From Gongronella butleri (lineage: Eukaryota; Mucoromycota; Mucoromycetes; Mucorales; Cunninghamellaceae): a stretch of DNA of 64,000 bases. A program made the translations under genes and the position numbers. Where the stretch lies: positions 496,001 to 560,000 of the forward strand of contig JAIWZP010000013.1 in assembly GCA_025201375.1 (NCBI GenBank), read 5' to 3'. Each line of letters opens with the position of its first letter. Position 1 is the first letter of the stretch. Positions 10,993 to 22,690 of this stretch are shown one piece after another. The notes below the pieces were generated by a model that saw nothing but the letters and a program-made list of their open reading frames with translations, made no database searches and was not told where the DNA came from.

Positions 10993-11138
10993 CAACCACA
11001 CTTTGTTTGTGAGTAAAATCCAAATCGAATGAAAATTATGATATCCACCCCCACAAGGAGAACGACATGATAAATCCAAAAAATGACAAAAGGCAACTTT
11101 ATTTCTGCATGCTATCATACTGTATGCAACACTACACC

Positions 11139-12652
11139 TCAGAAAATGGTACCGTCGCTCTGGATCAAAAAAAAAAAAGAGAGTGAGCACGCTTTAAAAA
11201 GCCTTTTTTTTTTTTTACATACCTTGATGGCAATGGGTGGTCCGCCGTGGGCGGGGCGCAATTTGGCAGCAATTTCGCGGCCTGCGGTCCATGTGCCTGC
11301 CTCGAGGACCTGCGTGAGTGTGAGAGACGTGTTGAGTGATGCCTCCATGGCACGGTGGATCTTGTCGAGGAAGACGACGGTGAGCGCACGCCATTCGACA
11401 ATGAGGGGGTCGCTGCCCTCAAAGAGCGGGATGTTGCTGTCCTGCTGGTTCTGTTCACGCGCGTACTGGAGGCCGCGCGCGAGCGCGTCGGGCTTTAGGC
11501 GCAGCACGCCGTGGTCGACGAGCAAACCACCATTGCGGTACTCGGGCAGGCCGGTCATGATGGCCAGGCCGTCGATCTGCACGTGCAGCGGACTCTGCTG
11601 CATGCCGTCCAGCAGTGAGTACGTCAGCCATTGCGACAACTTGTGGAACGGCACCATGTTTTCATAGTTGCCCTTGTCCTCCAGGCACGCACACGGCCAA
11701 ACGTCGCCCAAAGGCACGCCGTCGATCGCATACCGCGCAGGCCACATCGGCGCAAGACTCAGTACCACCGTCCACACATCCGCCACCTGAATGGTCCCAT
11801 TGCTGCTCGTTTCTAAAAGGTAATCTGCAAATTAACAAGAAAAACAGGGGGGGGCGGTGTGAGTGTGCCTTTTTTTTTTTTTTTTTTTGTACGTGCTTGC
11901 ATGGGCGTGACCTTACCTGCCAAGTGGCCAGGGCGCACGGACGTGCCCTTTTGGAAGAACTTGGGCTGCTGTTTCAAGACACCAGCCAAGTCTTTGAGCA
12001 ACGTAGTGCGGCCCTCCAGCCCAACCATGCTGTTTTCCACCGAAACTTGGAACCCACGGGTCATCTGGTCCACGGTGACTTGCTCTAATCCGGCCGCTGC
12101 GTAGCAAAGATAAAAAAAAAGCGTGTGAGGGGCGTTCTTTTATTTGTGCTCCAATTGCCGTTTTTTTTTTTCATGGCACTTACCATCCACCTGCTCCTTA
12201 TTGTCCTTGTTGCTGGAGAAATAGCCATCGAGGAACATGTCGAGTGACGCAATTGCAAGGCCCTCAGAGCGGCCAACCTTTTCCCCGTTGGTGGCGGTGT
12301 ACACCCATTGTTGGCCCGCACCGGCATCGACCAGGACCGACACCATGATGAGATCGATCCATCGACGCGTCTGCTCAAGCGGGTCGACGGCGGCGTCGTT
12401 CCAGCGCGCGCGCAGCGCAGCAACACGGTCCGCACCAAAATGATTCAGGCGCGAATGTGGCGGAATGCGGTCGAATTGGGTGCCAAACCGCTTTTTCGTG
12501 ACCTGCTCGACGTGCGCGACCACAGTTGGAAGCTGCGACTCGTCCACGTCAAAATACACGAGCTTGCCCTCCTTGCTCTTGTCGTAAACTTGATAACACC
12601 GCTCACGCACCGCCTGCAGCGTGAGTAAATAATCCTGAGGTAAGACGGTCAT
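11139..12652 (-). CDS. URC4: Uracil catabolism protein 4 (DUF1688 family)
   Basis: Exons 12652-12184, 12096-11917, 11824-11223 and 11159-11139 encode 423 residues, close to the usual length of the family. Diagnostic stretches include FDVDESQLPTVVAHVEQV, IPPHSRLNHF, RWIDLIMVSVLVDAGAGQQW, GRSEGLAIASLDMF and MVPFHKLSQWLTYSLLDGMQ. DUF1688 proteins include Urc4 of the fungal URC pathway for using uracil as a nitrogen source; the exact reaction of Urc4 is not settled. The last intron (11222-11160, 63 nt, GTATGT...CCAG) has length divisible by three and no stop, so its retention would only insert 21 residues. The last exon codes just six residues and a stop. Divergent from the zinc-binding gene at 13422. 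Confidence 0.93.
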
Positions 12653-13421
12653 AATAAAAAATGCAAGAGTGCACCAAAAAATTAAGAAAAAAAAAGGTGA
12701 GAAGAAAGAGGAAAAGAAGCAAAAGATATAAAAAAGACACGACCCGGGGGGTGAGAAAAATTAAAAACGAGGGGCAACAGACATGCATACGCAAACAGGC
12801 GTGAGAAACCAGATAAGCTCGTCGATAAAAACGTCACGAGCGAATATTATGGAAGTAGCTGTGCGTACTTGGCGTTTATGCCGGCGTCCAAAAAGGCAAG
12901 TGGCCGTCCAATTGAAGAACGAGAAGAAAGAACCAGGCGTCATGCGCGTAACACGACATTGCGCAAACGTCGCCACGTCCCGAGGAAGCTGAAAATATGG
13001 GATTTGATGGAATGTTTCAATCGATTGGCATCGTGCACCGTGAAAAAAAAAAAGAAAGCGTGGGATGATGGTGAACACGGAAATTGGCAAAGCCCTATGA
13101 GCTGCCATTGGTTAGCCAGCTTGGTTGAGCACAGCCCGCAATGGATACAGACACACCATGGCTTCTTGAACTTGTCAATTGCAAGCATTGGGAAGCGCGA
13201 CAACACGGCTGCCTTCATGATCAATTGGGCACGGCGTGAATACCTACGCAACAAACGCGTCAGAGGCAGGCGATTGGCGCAAAGGTGGCTTTTTCAGGAT
13301 TCAAAGGCAGCTGTAGGCCGCATAAAGCTGGCGCCTTTTTTTTTCTTTCTTTTTCTCTGTCCTTGCCCCCTTTCCACACTGTTTTCTTCCCCTCGCAGCA
13401 CGGCCACCCTTTATATACCAT
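12653..13421. other. Divergent intergenic region URC4 / small zinc protein
   Basis: About 770 bp with no recognised gene; presumed to contain both promoters. A clear TATA-like TTATATAC lies at 13411-13418, only a few bases before the annotated ATG at 13422. Confidence 0.5.
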
Positions 13422-14210
13422 ATGTCCGAGGCGTCAAGGTGCCCCCTGTGCTCCCAGTCCGTGCACGTGTATCAAATTCACTTTGATACAACGATACGCA
13501 TGTGTGAAAACGTCCAGGTAACTTTTTTTTTGCCTCATGGGCTGCCCTTTGCGACGCTAAATTTTTTTTTTTTTTTTTTTATCTCCTTTGCCAGTGCGAC
13601 TACCCATTCAACCAGCTCGATCCGGCCAAGTTTATCAGCAAAACGGGCAGCACGCTGCGCAAGAAGCCCCCGGGTTCAATGGCCAAAAAGGCACCAGTGC
13701 CGCGCCCTGCCGAGCCCACGCGCAAAGTCGGCGGCCTGGCTTTGCCCATGCAATGCAGCTCCAAGGGCACCATGATGATGGCGCCTGCGCAAGGTAACAA
13801 AGAAAAAAAAAGCAATAAAAAACATTGAAGATGCATTCATGTTTGGCGCAATTGGCAACATGGATGCAATGAAATCGGTAAAAAAAAAAAAACGCGTGCT
13901 GACTCGCGATTTTTTTTCTTAAGTGTCGATGCCCGTTGCCAAGAAGCTGCGGCCAATGCCACCCATGGTGTCGCGCGTTCCAGCATGTCAGGCAATGGAG
14001 ATGTCTCCTGCGCCTGTCAACAACAGCAATTATACCCTGTCCGACATTGAAGGGCTTCTCAATGATGATGACACCAGCACGGTCGTCGTGACGCCCAAAG
14101 ACGACGATGATCTCAACCATACCATCCTGGACTCGATGCATTGGCTCGATGCGCTCTGCGACAAGACATTGCCATCCGAATCCTTTTTACAATCTCCCCT
14201 CTACAATTAA
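13422..14210 (+). CDS. Small zinc-binding protein with CPxC...CENxxCxYPF motif
   Basis: Exons 13422-13517, 13595-13793 and 13924-14210 encode 193 residues. The N-terminus (RCPLCSQSVHVYQIHF, then RMCENVQCDYPFNQLDP) forms a four-Cys zinc site of the pattern CPxC-X19-CENxxCxYPF. A similar signature occurs at the start of USPL1-like SUMO-isopeptidase proteins, but no peptidase domain follows here. The rest is basic/proline-rich (residues 50-130) and then acidic (DDDTSTVVV, DDDDLNHTILDSM). It may be a nuclear adaptor; the function is not known. It ends only 207 bp before CTF4 in the same direction. The TATA-like box 5 bp before the ATG is odd and could mean an unseen upstream start or a very short leader. 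Confidence 0.8.
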
Positions 14211-14416
14211 CGCATCCAAATAAAAAAAAAAAAGGCATTTTTAAACACTTGAAGCAAAAAGAGACGGGTGACACTCGTCCAATCAGATGGCTAAAAAGGT
14301 TTTGGCTCGGCGCGCGTCGCGCTCTACTTTTTTTTTTTCTTCTGTCTTTTCAAAAGGCGCCCTTTTTGTTTTGCCCTTTTTGCTCTTTCTTTCTTTTTTA
14401 CTCACTTTCCTCCCTC

Positions 14417-17400
14417 ATGGGTTTTACAACATTGGTGTACAAGCCAGGTGGCAGGTAAAAATAAAAGACAAGTGCTCAAAGTGTGCTCAGGGACTGATAT
14501 TTTGATTGTTTTAGCCAATTGGTGGCTGGCCACAGCGAGGGCGCGATCAAGTTTTACAAAGGCACGACGGACCACGAGTTTCTCGAGTTGAACGAGGATG
14601 AGCACCACGAGGGGATCCAGGCTCTGGCCATTGCTGTGAGTTTTTCATTATGGGGACGTAAAAAGAGGGCGTGCTGACGCCTTTTTTTTTTTTTTTTTTG
14701 CATTTTTTCTTTTGCGTTTTGTAGGGCACACATGTTGCGTCGGCGGCGCTGGATGGCAAGGTGGTATTTCTGAGCATGGAAACAAATGCATTTGCGCGAT
14801 TGCTGGTGCGCAGCGACGTGCCGATCCGCGACATCACCGTGACGCGCGACGGCCGCCGATTGGCCGTGGCTTCCGAGTAAAGAAGAACAAGAAAACGCGC
14901 TTCCATGAAAGAAAGGGCGGATGGCTGACCTTTTTTTTTTTATTGTAGTGAGAACACGGTGCGGATCATGCTGACACAAGAGACCGCGAGCACGGGTCAT
15001 GTGTCGCTGGATGGACACCGCGCGCCGGTCAAGTCCGTGACATACGATCCCAAGCAAAATTACCTCGTGTCCAGCGCGTGCGATGGATCGGTCATTGTCT
15101 GGGACGTCCAGGCCAGTCCGCCAACCGAGGTCAAGACATTCAGCCACCAATTGCCACGCAAAGACGCAGAAACCACACGCAATGCACTCATCCAATGGCA
15201 TCCAAAGGGTCTCTGCTTCGCCATGCCCGACAAGGACGGAAGTAAGCGCCACCAAAAGAATGAAAAATGAAAAAAAAAAACCAGTGGAATTGACGCGTTT
15301 TATTTAATTTTTTTTCAAAAAAAAAAGATTTGCAATTGGTGAGTCGCAAGCAATGGAAGGTGTCGCATGTGCTGTCGACGCCCAAATCTGGCGAGGTGAC
15401 GGCGGTGGCATGGTCATCGGATGGACGTTTTGTGGCGGCCACGGGTACGCACAAGCACATCTTCATCTGGGACATTACCCAACGCAAGCTCGTGGGGCAA
15501 CGCGACACAGACGACCAGGTCGTCGCCATGGTGTGGCATCCTCAGCGCCGCGAAATCACCTACGTCGTAAGCAAAATTGCAAAAGACAAGCATCACAGGA
15601 CTCAATTCCCCGCGTTTCTCCTTTTTTCTCTCTCTCCCGCGATCCAGTGCAAGGAAAAGGACATGCTGGAGTCATGGGAGGATTGCGTGCCCGAGACCAA
15701 AGATACATCGAGCTTCAGTGCGTCGGCCCCCGACTTTTTGAACGACATGGCGGAAGAAGATGGCGCTGGCGACGAGGAAGACGACGACGACCGCGACGCG
15801 CATCGTCGCGTGGACCAAGGCGATATCAACATGACAGACGACGACGATTTGCAGGATCGAGGCGAGGAATTGGACGACGATGAGGACGATGAAAGGCTGT
15901 TTTCCGACGACGACGATGAACCAGGCACAGAGACCGCCAATGGAGAAGCTGGACGCGCACCTCGGCCCATGGTCGTACAAGGTACAAGTCTTGGAAAGAA
16001 AAAAAAGACGCGCAGGACTGACATGTTCTTTTTTTTTTTTGAATTTTAGGCCCGATCACGTCCATGGACTATCCAAAGACTTTCCAGCCTGGCGCGACGG
16101 ATTTCCGTGACTTTGTGGATGCGACTACGCCGCACGAACAAGAGCGGCGGTACCTGGACTTTAATCTCGTGGGGTGCGTGTATACCATCTTTCAAACGTC
16201 GCACTCGATTGTCAATGTCGACTTTCACGATCAATCGGAGCACCGCAACTTCCACTTTTCCGATTATTTGCATTATACCATGGCGGCGCTCGGCACGTCC
16301 GGTCTTGTCTTTGCCGTCGCGGGCAAGGAGAAGGAAAGCGACCCGTCGACGCGTCGCAGCCGCAACCGCGCCAATCGCGACCCGGACAGCCTTAGCGACA
16401 TGGACGAGGACGATTTGTCCGACGGCGTCGACGACGAACCACAGATCGAATTCACCCCATCCATCCTGCACTACCGCCCGCTCGGGTCCGCAACATCGCA
16501 AAAAGAATGGACCGTCCATATGCCATTTGGCGAAAATGTCGAAAGTAAGCGATAAAATAGAACCAAAATGAAATTGGCAACGGGAGCCATGACTCATTCT
16601 TTTTTTTTTTCATTTTTTCATTTTTTTCATTCCATCAGCGGTGGCCATCAATGACTCGAGCGTGATTGCCACGACATCCATGGGGTATGTGCGCGTGTAC
16701 ACGCTGTCGGGAGTGCAAATGCACATGTTCTGCCTCCAGGACGTGGTGACCATTGCCGCGCGTGCGGACATGGCGTTGATTGTGTGCGCGACATCGGCCA
16801 CCATGAACAAAGAACAGCAAAATCTGGAATTCGTTCTGTTCAACAGCACGGACTATGATATTTTGCAACGCGCGCCGCTGCCGGTGTCCGAGATGGAGCA
16901 GCTAAAGTGGGTCGGGTTCTCAGAGATTTGCCAGCCCGCCACGTACGATTCAAAGGGCATTCTGCGTGTCCTGCACCGCCAACGTCGCCCTGGCCAGGCC
17001 GCATGGGTGCCTGTCTTTGATGGCGTCGCCCACGCCAATGCCCAACAGCGCACAGAACGTTACTGGCCCATCGGTCTCATGCAGGACAGACTCATGTGCA
17101 TCATCCTCAGAGTAAGAAACAGAATTTTTCTGAAAAAAAGACGCTCATTTTCTTTTTTTTTCATTTTCATCTTCCCAGGGCAACAACCCATCGCCGTACT
17201 TCCCAGTGCCAGTGCCTTCTCAGGTGGAATTGCGCATGCCCGTGGCGTCCATTGACGCGAATTCGGCCGTGCACGAGGAAAACCTCATGCGTAAGCGCAT
17301 CATGACCTTGCACGAGCGCGACGAGGCGTCGGCAACCAACACCACCGATCAATTCGAAGCCGAGCTCCTGCAAGCCGATCTTGACATGGACAAGGCCATC

Positions 17401-17922
17401 TTGCAGCTGATCCAGGTGAGATTTTTTTACAAAAAAAAAAAAGGCAAGAAAAAAAGGGGCTCACACCTTTTTCTCCTTCTCCAATGAACTTAGCTCGCGT
17501 GCAGGGCAGAGCGCCGACACCGCGTGCTTGATCTGGCGCAGGCATTACATCACTCTGGTTCGGTGGACGCGGCCGTGCGCATTGCGACACATCATGGCCA
17601 ACAAAAGCTCGCCGAGCGTTTGATTGAAGTCAAGGAACAACTGTTCATGGATATGGGCCGCGAGGTCAACCACCATTCCACGTCACTCGAGACGTTCCGC
17701 GACGCACAGGTCGATATTTTTGCGTCCAGAAACTCCACAATGAGTGGCGATCTGTCCTTTGTCGATCGCGACACCTCAGAGGCATCGCTTTTCTTGCCAT
17801 CCCGCAAACGCGCCGCCCCGGCCGCCGTCGATCCCAACGACCTGGACGTCTCCGGCATCGACTTTAATGACGACTTTGATTCCTCCATGGAAGCGTCGCC
17901 ATTGCCCAAACGATCCCGCTAA
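14417..17922 (+). CDS. CTF4: Replisome cohesion factor Ctf4 / Mcl1 (AND-1/WDHD1)
   Basis: Ten exons: 14417-14454, 14515-14635, 14725-14876, 14949-15241, 15328-15566, 15648-15981, 16050-16544, 16639-17111, 17179-17415, 17494-17922; 936 residues (yeast Ctf4 is 927). The N-terminal half is a WD40 propeller (AGHSEGAIKFYKG, SDENTVRI, GHRAPVKSVTYDP, VSSACDGSVIVWD, AWSSDGRFVAATGTHKHIFIWD). A long Asp/Glu-rich linker follows (about residues 340-430). The SepB/Mcl1 middle domain (RYLDFNLVGCVYTI, PLGSATSQKEWTVHMP, GFSEICQPATYDSKG, YWPIGLMQDRLMCIILRG) and helical C-terminus (ACRAERRHRVLDLAQAL) complete it. Ctf4 trimers link the CMG helicase to Pol alpha-primase and support sister-chromatid cohesion. The first exon has only 38 nt, so the start is less certain than the rest. 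Confidence 0.95.
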
Positions 17923-17955
17923 TTTCTTTTTTTTTTTTTTTTTGCATTCCATTGT

Positions 17956-17961
17956 AATAAA
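17956..17961 (+). promoter_or_regulatory. Poly(A) signal AATAAA, CTF4
   Basis: AATAAA 34 bp after the CTF4 stop codon, following a T-run. Confidence 0.6.
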
Positions 17962-18371
17962 CATGATATTTCTTCTTTTTCACCTCATCATTGCCCATCT
18001 TGCAGCCCTCCAGATGAGCCAGTTTCTGGCATTTTCGAGTCCAAAAAAAAAAAATCGTACAGGTCCGTTTTGAGCATTGGTGGGCCGTAGTTTTATGAAG
18101 AATGGGAGAAAACAAAATAGAAAAAAAACGTGGAACTGGAAACTTGTTGAGAATCTGATACGGTTTACTATGAAAATCTATTATATAAACAATGTGCAAA
18201 AACTAGGATTTTGGTATGCAAGATGCGTGTGGACGCTACAATGAGTGGTTGTCAAGCATACAAACGTTCCGAGGCATAAATTAGAATTGAGCCGCGATCA
18301 ATGAGTGATATAAGTCTCTTTTGGTTTATTTTATCTGATATTATTTCATAGTACTGTTACATATCGTATGA
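17962..18371. other. Convergent intergenic region CTF4 / P450
   Basis: About 410 bp between two convergent genes. TTTATT near 18325 would read AATAAA on the minus strand and could end the P450 transcript. No gene is seen. Confidence 0.5.
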
Positions 18372-20799
18372 TCAGGCAGCCTGAGGCTTTCGAGGAGTGA
18401 GCTTGACACGTCCAAAGGGGAATGCCAATCCTTCCTTCTCAGGGAATGTGATTTCGTCCAGTGCTTCCATAGTGTATTCGCGCAGCAAAAGGGCAATCAA
18501 AGTCTTGATTTCTTGTACAGCGAACCTGTGCACAAGAAAAATACAATATAAAAAGCGATGCATCAGCGAAAAGATCGTATTGTAACATATTTTGCAATTG
18601 AGCTTACCAGCGGCCTAATAAACGTGCGCAAAAAAATAAATCATGCGTGAGTGAATAAATATGATGGATCAAATGCTCGTATCATACCGGGGCACGCGTG
18701 CTTGCCGAGGCCAAAGAAGAGGAAGTCCTCGCCAATCTTTGTCGCATTCTTGTCTTGATCCAAGTAGCGCATAGGCTTGAATTTTTGCGCATCCTTGAGC
18801 AAAGCATCCAAATCCCCATCATTGTGATTCCAGTACATGTTGACATACACGTTCTCGCCAGGTAGCACGACTAGTAAAAATGCCAAAAATATGTTAGATT
18901 GTACTTTTGCAATCGAGAGCCTCGACGCACCAGCGCCATTGGACAGAGTCACGGTGGTCTTGGACACGTTGTTGTGGGGCAAGTTGATGAAGTCGTTTTT
19001 CATGCGCGCACTCTCGCGAATGACCGAGTCCATCTTGACAAACTTGTTGAGAATCTCACGCGTAAACACCTCGGGCCCAACAGACGCGTCATAGCCGGCG
19101 GCCTCGAGCACCTCGTTCTGCTCGCGGTACAATTCGTCCCAGAGACCCGGGTTCTGCATCAGGCGGTACAAGACCACGGTCGAATTCTCGGATGTTGTGT
19201 GCAGTGCGGCAAAGATCAATTGCGTCAGCCAATTCACAAGATATGTGATGAGATCCACGTCAGCGGCAGGTGTGAAGTTCTCCATGATGTTCTGAAGCAT
19301 ATCATCCTGTGGAAAAATCCAATAAAAAAACGCGTCAGTGCGCAAAAAACAAAAAAAAAAGGGACAAATGATTTTACAGGGCGATCCCAGTTGCTGTCCG
19401 CCGATTCCTTGATACGCCTCTCCACCTCGGGACGCAGAGCTTCCGCCAGCTGATTGCGATGGCGGCGGACCTTGGTGGAAGTCTAAAAAAACAGCCAAAA
19501 ACCTCATAAGTTTCGTTTTGCCATGCCGCAGCACTTGTATGCCTGACCTTGCCAACGAGGTACATTCTGAATTTCATCAGGCTTGGAAAAGGTTCGAGCC
19601 AGGGCTTTGGTTGCAATTGCATGCCCACTTCCAGCACCATGTTTTTGAATGAATCGATCAACATGTCGTTTTTGGCCAAATCAGGACCGACAAAGACAGA
19701 GGCCGAAGCACGTGCCACAGCGTGTTGGACCATCGGGTAAATATGAACCAATTCAAGTCCTTCGTCTATGGTAAATGCGGGATGAAGATAAGGTAAATTG
19801 TCCGTTGCTATTTTTATTTTTGATCCTTTTCCCTCATTTTCGCCAAGCCCCTTCGCCCCTGGACCCTCATGCCAACTTACTTGGTACTACGCCACATTGT
19901 TCATGCAGACCAAGCTTCAACTAATTTGTCCATATTGTGAGCTAAGGTTTTAAGGCCGGAAAAACATGGACCGAGACGCATTGACTTACGTGGTCAATCA
20001 CGCGGGGCGTGTAGTGCTTGAGATTGGGCGACAGATACTTTTTGATCGCGCCAGCAACTTCATCAATTGTGAGATCCTCAGGACGACCACCGTCGGTAAG
20101 CAAATGAATGTCGAAAAACTTGTTTTTTTGAAAAAAAAGAAAAAAATCGTGAACAAGACGCGTCATTTGCTTTTTCTCAATAACATGGTCTGTAATTTAC
20201 GCGCAAAACAGCCTCAAAGAAGCTGAATCGATCGTCCAAAAAGACTTCACGCACGTATGAGCCAGAAACAACTGTAATGTACTTTTGAAATAAAAAAAAA
20301 AGTCGCGTATGGGCAAGGGACAAAGGGCAGAAAAGGTGAGCAGATGGGGATTGGTCAGACAGCACATGTTGCTGCGTCCTTTTACCTGGCCAAAAAGTCG
20401 AGCGCCATAAACTGGACCAAGGCGAATCTGCCATTTGTTGATAAATGCCTTGGGATTCTTGCGGTATTCCTCGGTGGATGAGCCCCACAGACCATCTGCA
20501 GGCACTTGCGGGCAGCCTCGGTCAATCTGGAGGAGTGAAATTTGCACATGAGTCCCCATCTCATTGGGTAAACAGCACTGTTTCATGCACAATTGCCGCA
20601 GCCCGCCCTGAGCTGAGTGGAATGATGATCAATTCGCAGGACTTACCTTGACTGACTGCATGTAGTGCGAGCCAGCAAGGAGCAGGACGGCAATACCAAT
20701 GCCAATGGCACCTTTCTTAGAAATTAGAGCACTTTGCACTTGGTCGACGGATTTTCGATCAAAGTGCTCAGCAAATTGGTAAAAATATTGCGTCAACAT
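18372..20799 (-). CDS. Cytochrome P450 monooxygenase (11 exons, including a 7-nt exon)
   Basis: Exons in transcript order: 20799-20647, 20526-20386, 20281-20201, 20118-19990, 19920-19881, 19765-19548, 19482-19378, 19306-18931, 18870-18688, 18614-18608, 18525-18372; 528 residues, all phases agree. An N-terminal membrane anchor (about residues 31-46, GAIGIGIAVLLLAGSHY) suggests an ER microsomal enzyme. Visible P450 features are the I-helix FAALHTTSENST, the K-helix ExxR (DSVIRESAR), FKPMRYLD, and the heme loop FFGLGKHACPGRWFA with Cys474 as axial ligand. The heme loop is assembled across the 7-nt exon. Substrate unknown; the style is that of Mucoromycota-expanded P450s. A broken paralogue lies upstream at 21285-22690. 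Confidence 0.93.
18608..18614 (-). other. 7-nt micro-exon of the P450 (GCCGCTG)
   Basis: TTTATTAG precedes and GTAAGC follows the 7 nt. Joining CCCG + GCCGCTG + GTTCGC restores the invariant heme-loop residues C-P-G-R-W-F-A; skipping the exon destroys them. The neighbouring pseudogene has the same seven bases fused to both flanking exons at about 21501-21515, an independent check. Confidence 0.9.
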
Positions 20800-21284
20800 G
20801 CGTGATAAAATGAATAAAAATGCACGAGAGACAAAATAATAGACGAGTGGGGAGAAAGACGAACAAAAGCAAAAAAAAAAAAAAAAAAGAATCCAAGAAT
20901 GGCTGCGCCTTGACGTTTTATGCGAGTGTGCAGATTTGGTGAAACCCAGCCCAGTGCATTAATTGTGTAACAATGTCCCATTGTTTTTGCACACCCAGGC
21001 GCTGAGCGGGTCTTGGCTTTAAACGATTTTGGGTTTGTGGACGCATTGAAATGAAAGTGCTGCCTCGCCGTCCCCTTTTTTTTTAAAACATTTGGACGCG
21101 ATACTTGCCAAAAAGAGATATGCTGAAGAGAGGCGATCAATTGGACGCCTGACCATGCCAAGTTGACAAGCCCACCATCTTTTTTTTTCTCGGCCCTTGC
21201 CCCCTGTAACACATGTTGATTTCTTGCCCAACCGAGGCAATGTAATAAAATTTGATATTTTCAATGGTGACTCTAGGGGAGTGA
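20800..21284. other. Spacer between P450 and P450 pseudogene
   Basis: About 485 bp, presumed promoter of the intact P450. It contains an A-run (about 20871-20888) and an 8-nt T-run; no gene is recognised. Confidence 0.5.
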
Positions 21285-22690
21285 TCATTCGGAAACCGGC
21301 TTGCGAGGAGCAATACTGAACTCACCAAACGGAAAAGGAATGCCCTCTACAGCAGAGGATTAAAAAAAAGAGGGTGATCCAACAATCGACTCGTTTTGAA
21401 GTGTGTTTGATTTACCTTGAGCGGGGAAATAGACGTCGCCGACGGCAGCCATCTTGTATACAAGATAAGGAGAGCAATCCTGGTCTTTTAAATAACAAAC
21501 CAGCGGCCGGGCAGGCGCGCTTGCCAAGACCAAGAACAAAAATTCTTCTCCAATCTTTGTCGAGTTCTTATCAATGTCAACGAAGCGATAGGGCTTGATT
21601 TTTGAGGGGGGAAATTACAAAAAACGCTGTCAAAATGCTGTTGGGCGGTGTATTACGCGTCTTTTCTTAGACTTTCATACCAGACACGTCGTCCAAAGAA
21701 TATTACAATTGGGCATCATTGTGATTAGCCCAAACGTTGATGTACACAGAGTCGCCAGAATACACCAAACGACAAAAAAAGCAACGAAAAAAAGGTTTTA
21801 GAGATCACGCGGTGGTCATTCCCGTCGGGCCGTGTGTTGCCGCAGGAGATCCCTGTACCTTGGTGCATTTGGACAAGACATCGGTGGAATTGGATACATT
21901 AACGTGCGGAAGAGCAATGTAAGCCGTGCGCACGCGCATTGTTTCACGAATGACCGAGTCCATCTTGGTGAACTTGTTGAGAATTTCACGGCGTAAACAC
22001 CTCGGGGCCCGAGGAAGCGCTCTACCCAGCCTCTGCCAAGACCTCGTTTTGCTCCTTAAGGAGGTCATCCATGACCTCAGGATTGACCAAAAGGCGACAA
22101 AGGAGCCATGTGGAGTTTTCAGAGGTAGCTGAGCATAATAATACGATTAAACTTTATTTTTTTCTCCGGTTTTGCAAAGAGGCTCTTACTGTGCACAGCA
22201 GCAAAGGTCAATTGGGGTCAGCCAGATGATCATGTAGGTCACGGTGTCCATGCCAGCGGGTGGAGAATAATTTTCCATGATGTCTTGCATAATGTCATCC
22301 TAGTGAATGCGCTTCAGTCGCGCGGAAACAAGGAAAAGACGCGTTTAAAAAGAGCATACAGGGCGATCCCAGTGCTGTCACCAGAGGCCATGGCTTTGAG
22401 ACGGCGTGTAACCTCGGGCTTAATGGCCGCGGCCAATTGGGAACGATGACGCTGCGCGTTAGTGCTCGTCTTGCCAATCCAATACATGCGCGCCCTCATG
22501 AGCAAGGGGAAGGGCTAAAGCCAGGGCTTGGGGAACACATCTGAGCTAACCTCCACGACCATGTTCTTGAAAAAATCTATCAATTGCTTGTCTTTGGCCA
22601 AATCAGGGCCCACAAATACGGCAGCCAAAGCCATGGCCACACTGTTTTGAATGAGAGAATACATGTGGGGCGGGAAATCTACGCGTCCAA
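21285..22690 (-). pseudogene. Cytochrome P450 pseudogene, paralogue of 18372-20799
   Basis: Homology to the intact neighbour runs from its helix-C/D region (SLIQNSVAMALAAVFVGPDL near 22650) to the C-terminus (EGIPFPFGEFSIAPRKP near 21330). Lesions visible: an in-frame TAG replacing Glu just after PKPWL (about 22515); a 1-nt loss near 22375 before the DDxxQ exon; a 1-nt gain near 22210; stops after LAEAG (about 22027) and in the following segment (about 21990); and a 1-nt loss in the heme loop (about 21525). The N-terminal third, including the membrane anchor, is missing. The introns differ from the neighbour: some are absent (at VGK/TSTK and around the micro-exon) and others are extra (about 22133-22192). 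It is an old tandem duplicate. Confidence 0.88.

Larger units (their letters stand above)
7520..11138. other. Gene-poor, repeat-rich interval between the Crypton and URC4
   Basis: Besides the minisatellite, the SINE-like element, the AT-rich block and a small inverted repeat (listed separately), I recognise no gene. A 63-codon minus-strand frame (9028-8837) followed by CAATAAAC-like sequence around 8815 could be a small transcript, but it has no recognisable motif. An 11-bp tandem duplication GTGACCCCTGA occurs at about 10063-10084. TACTGTA-type motifs recur (about 10350, 10485, 10740, 10893, 11120). Confidence 0.5.
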
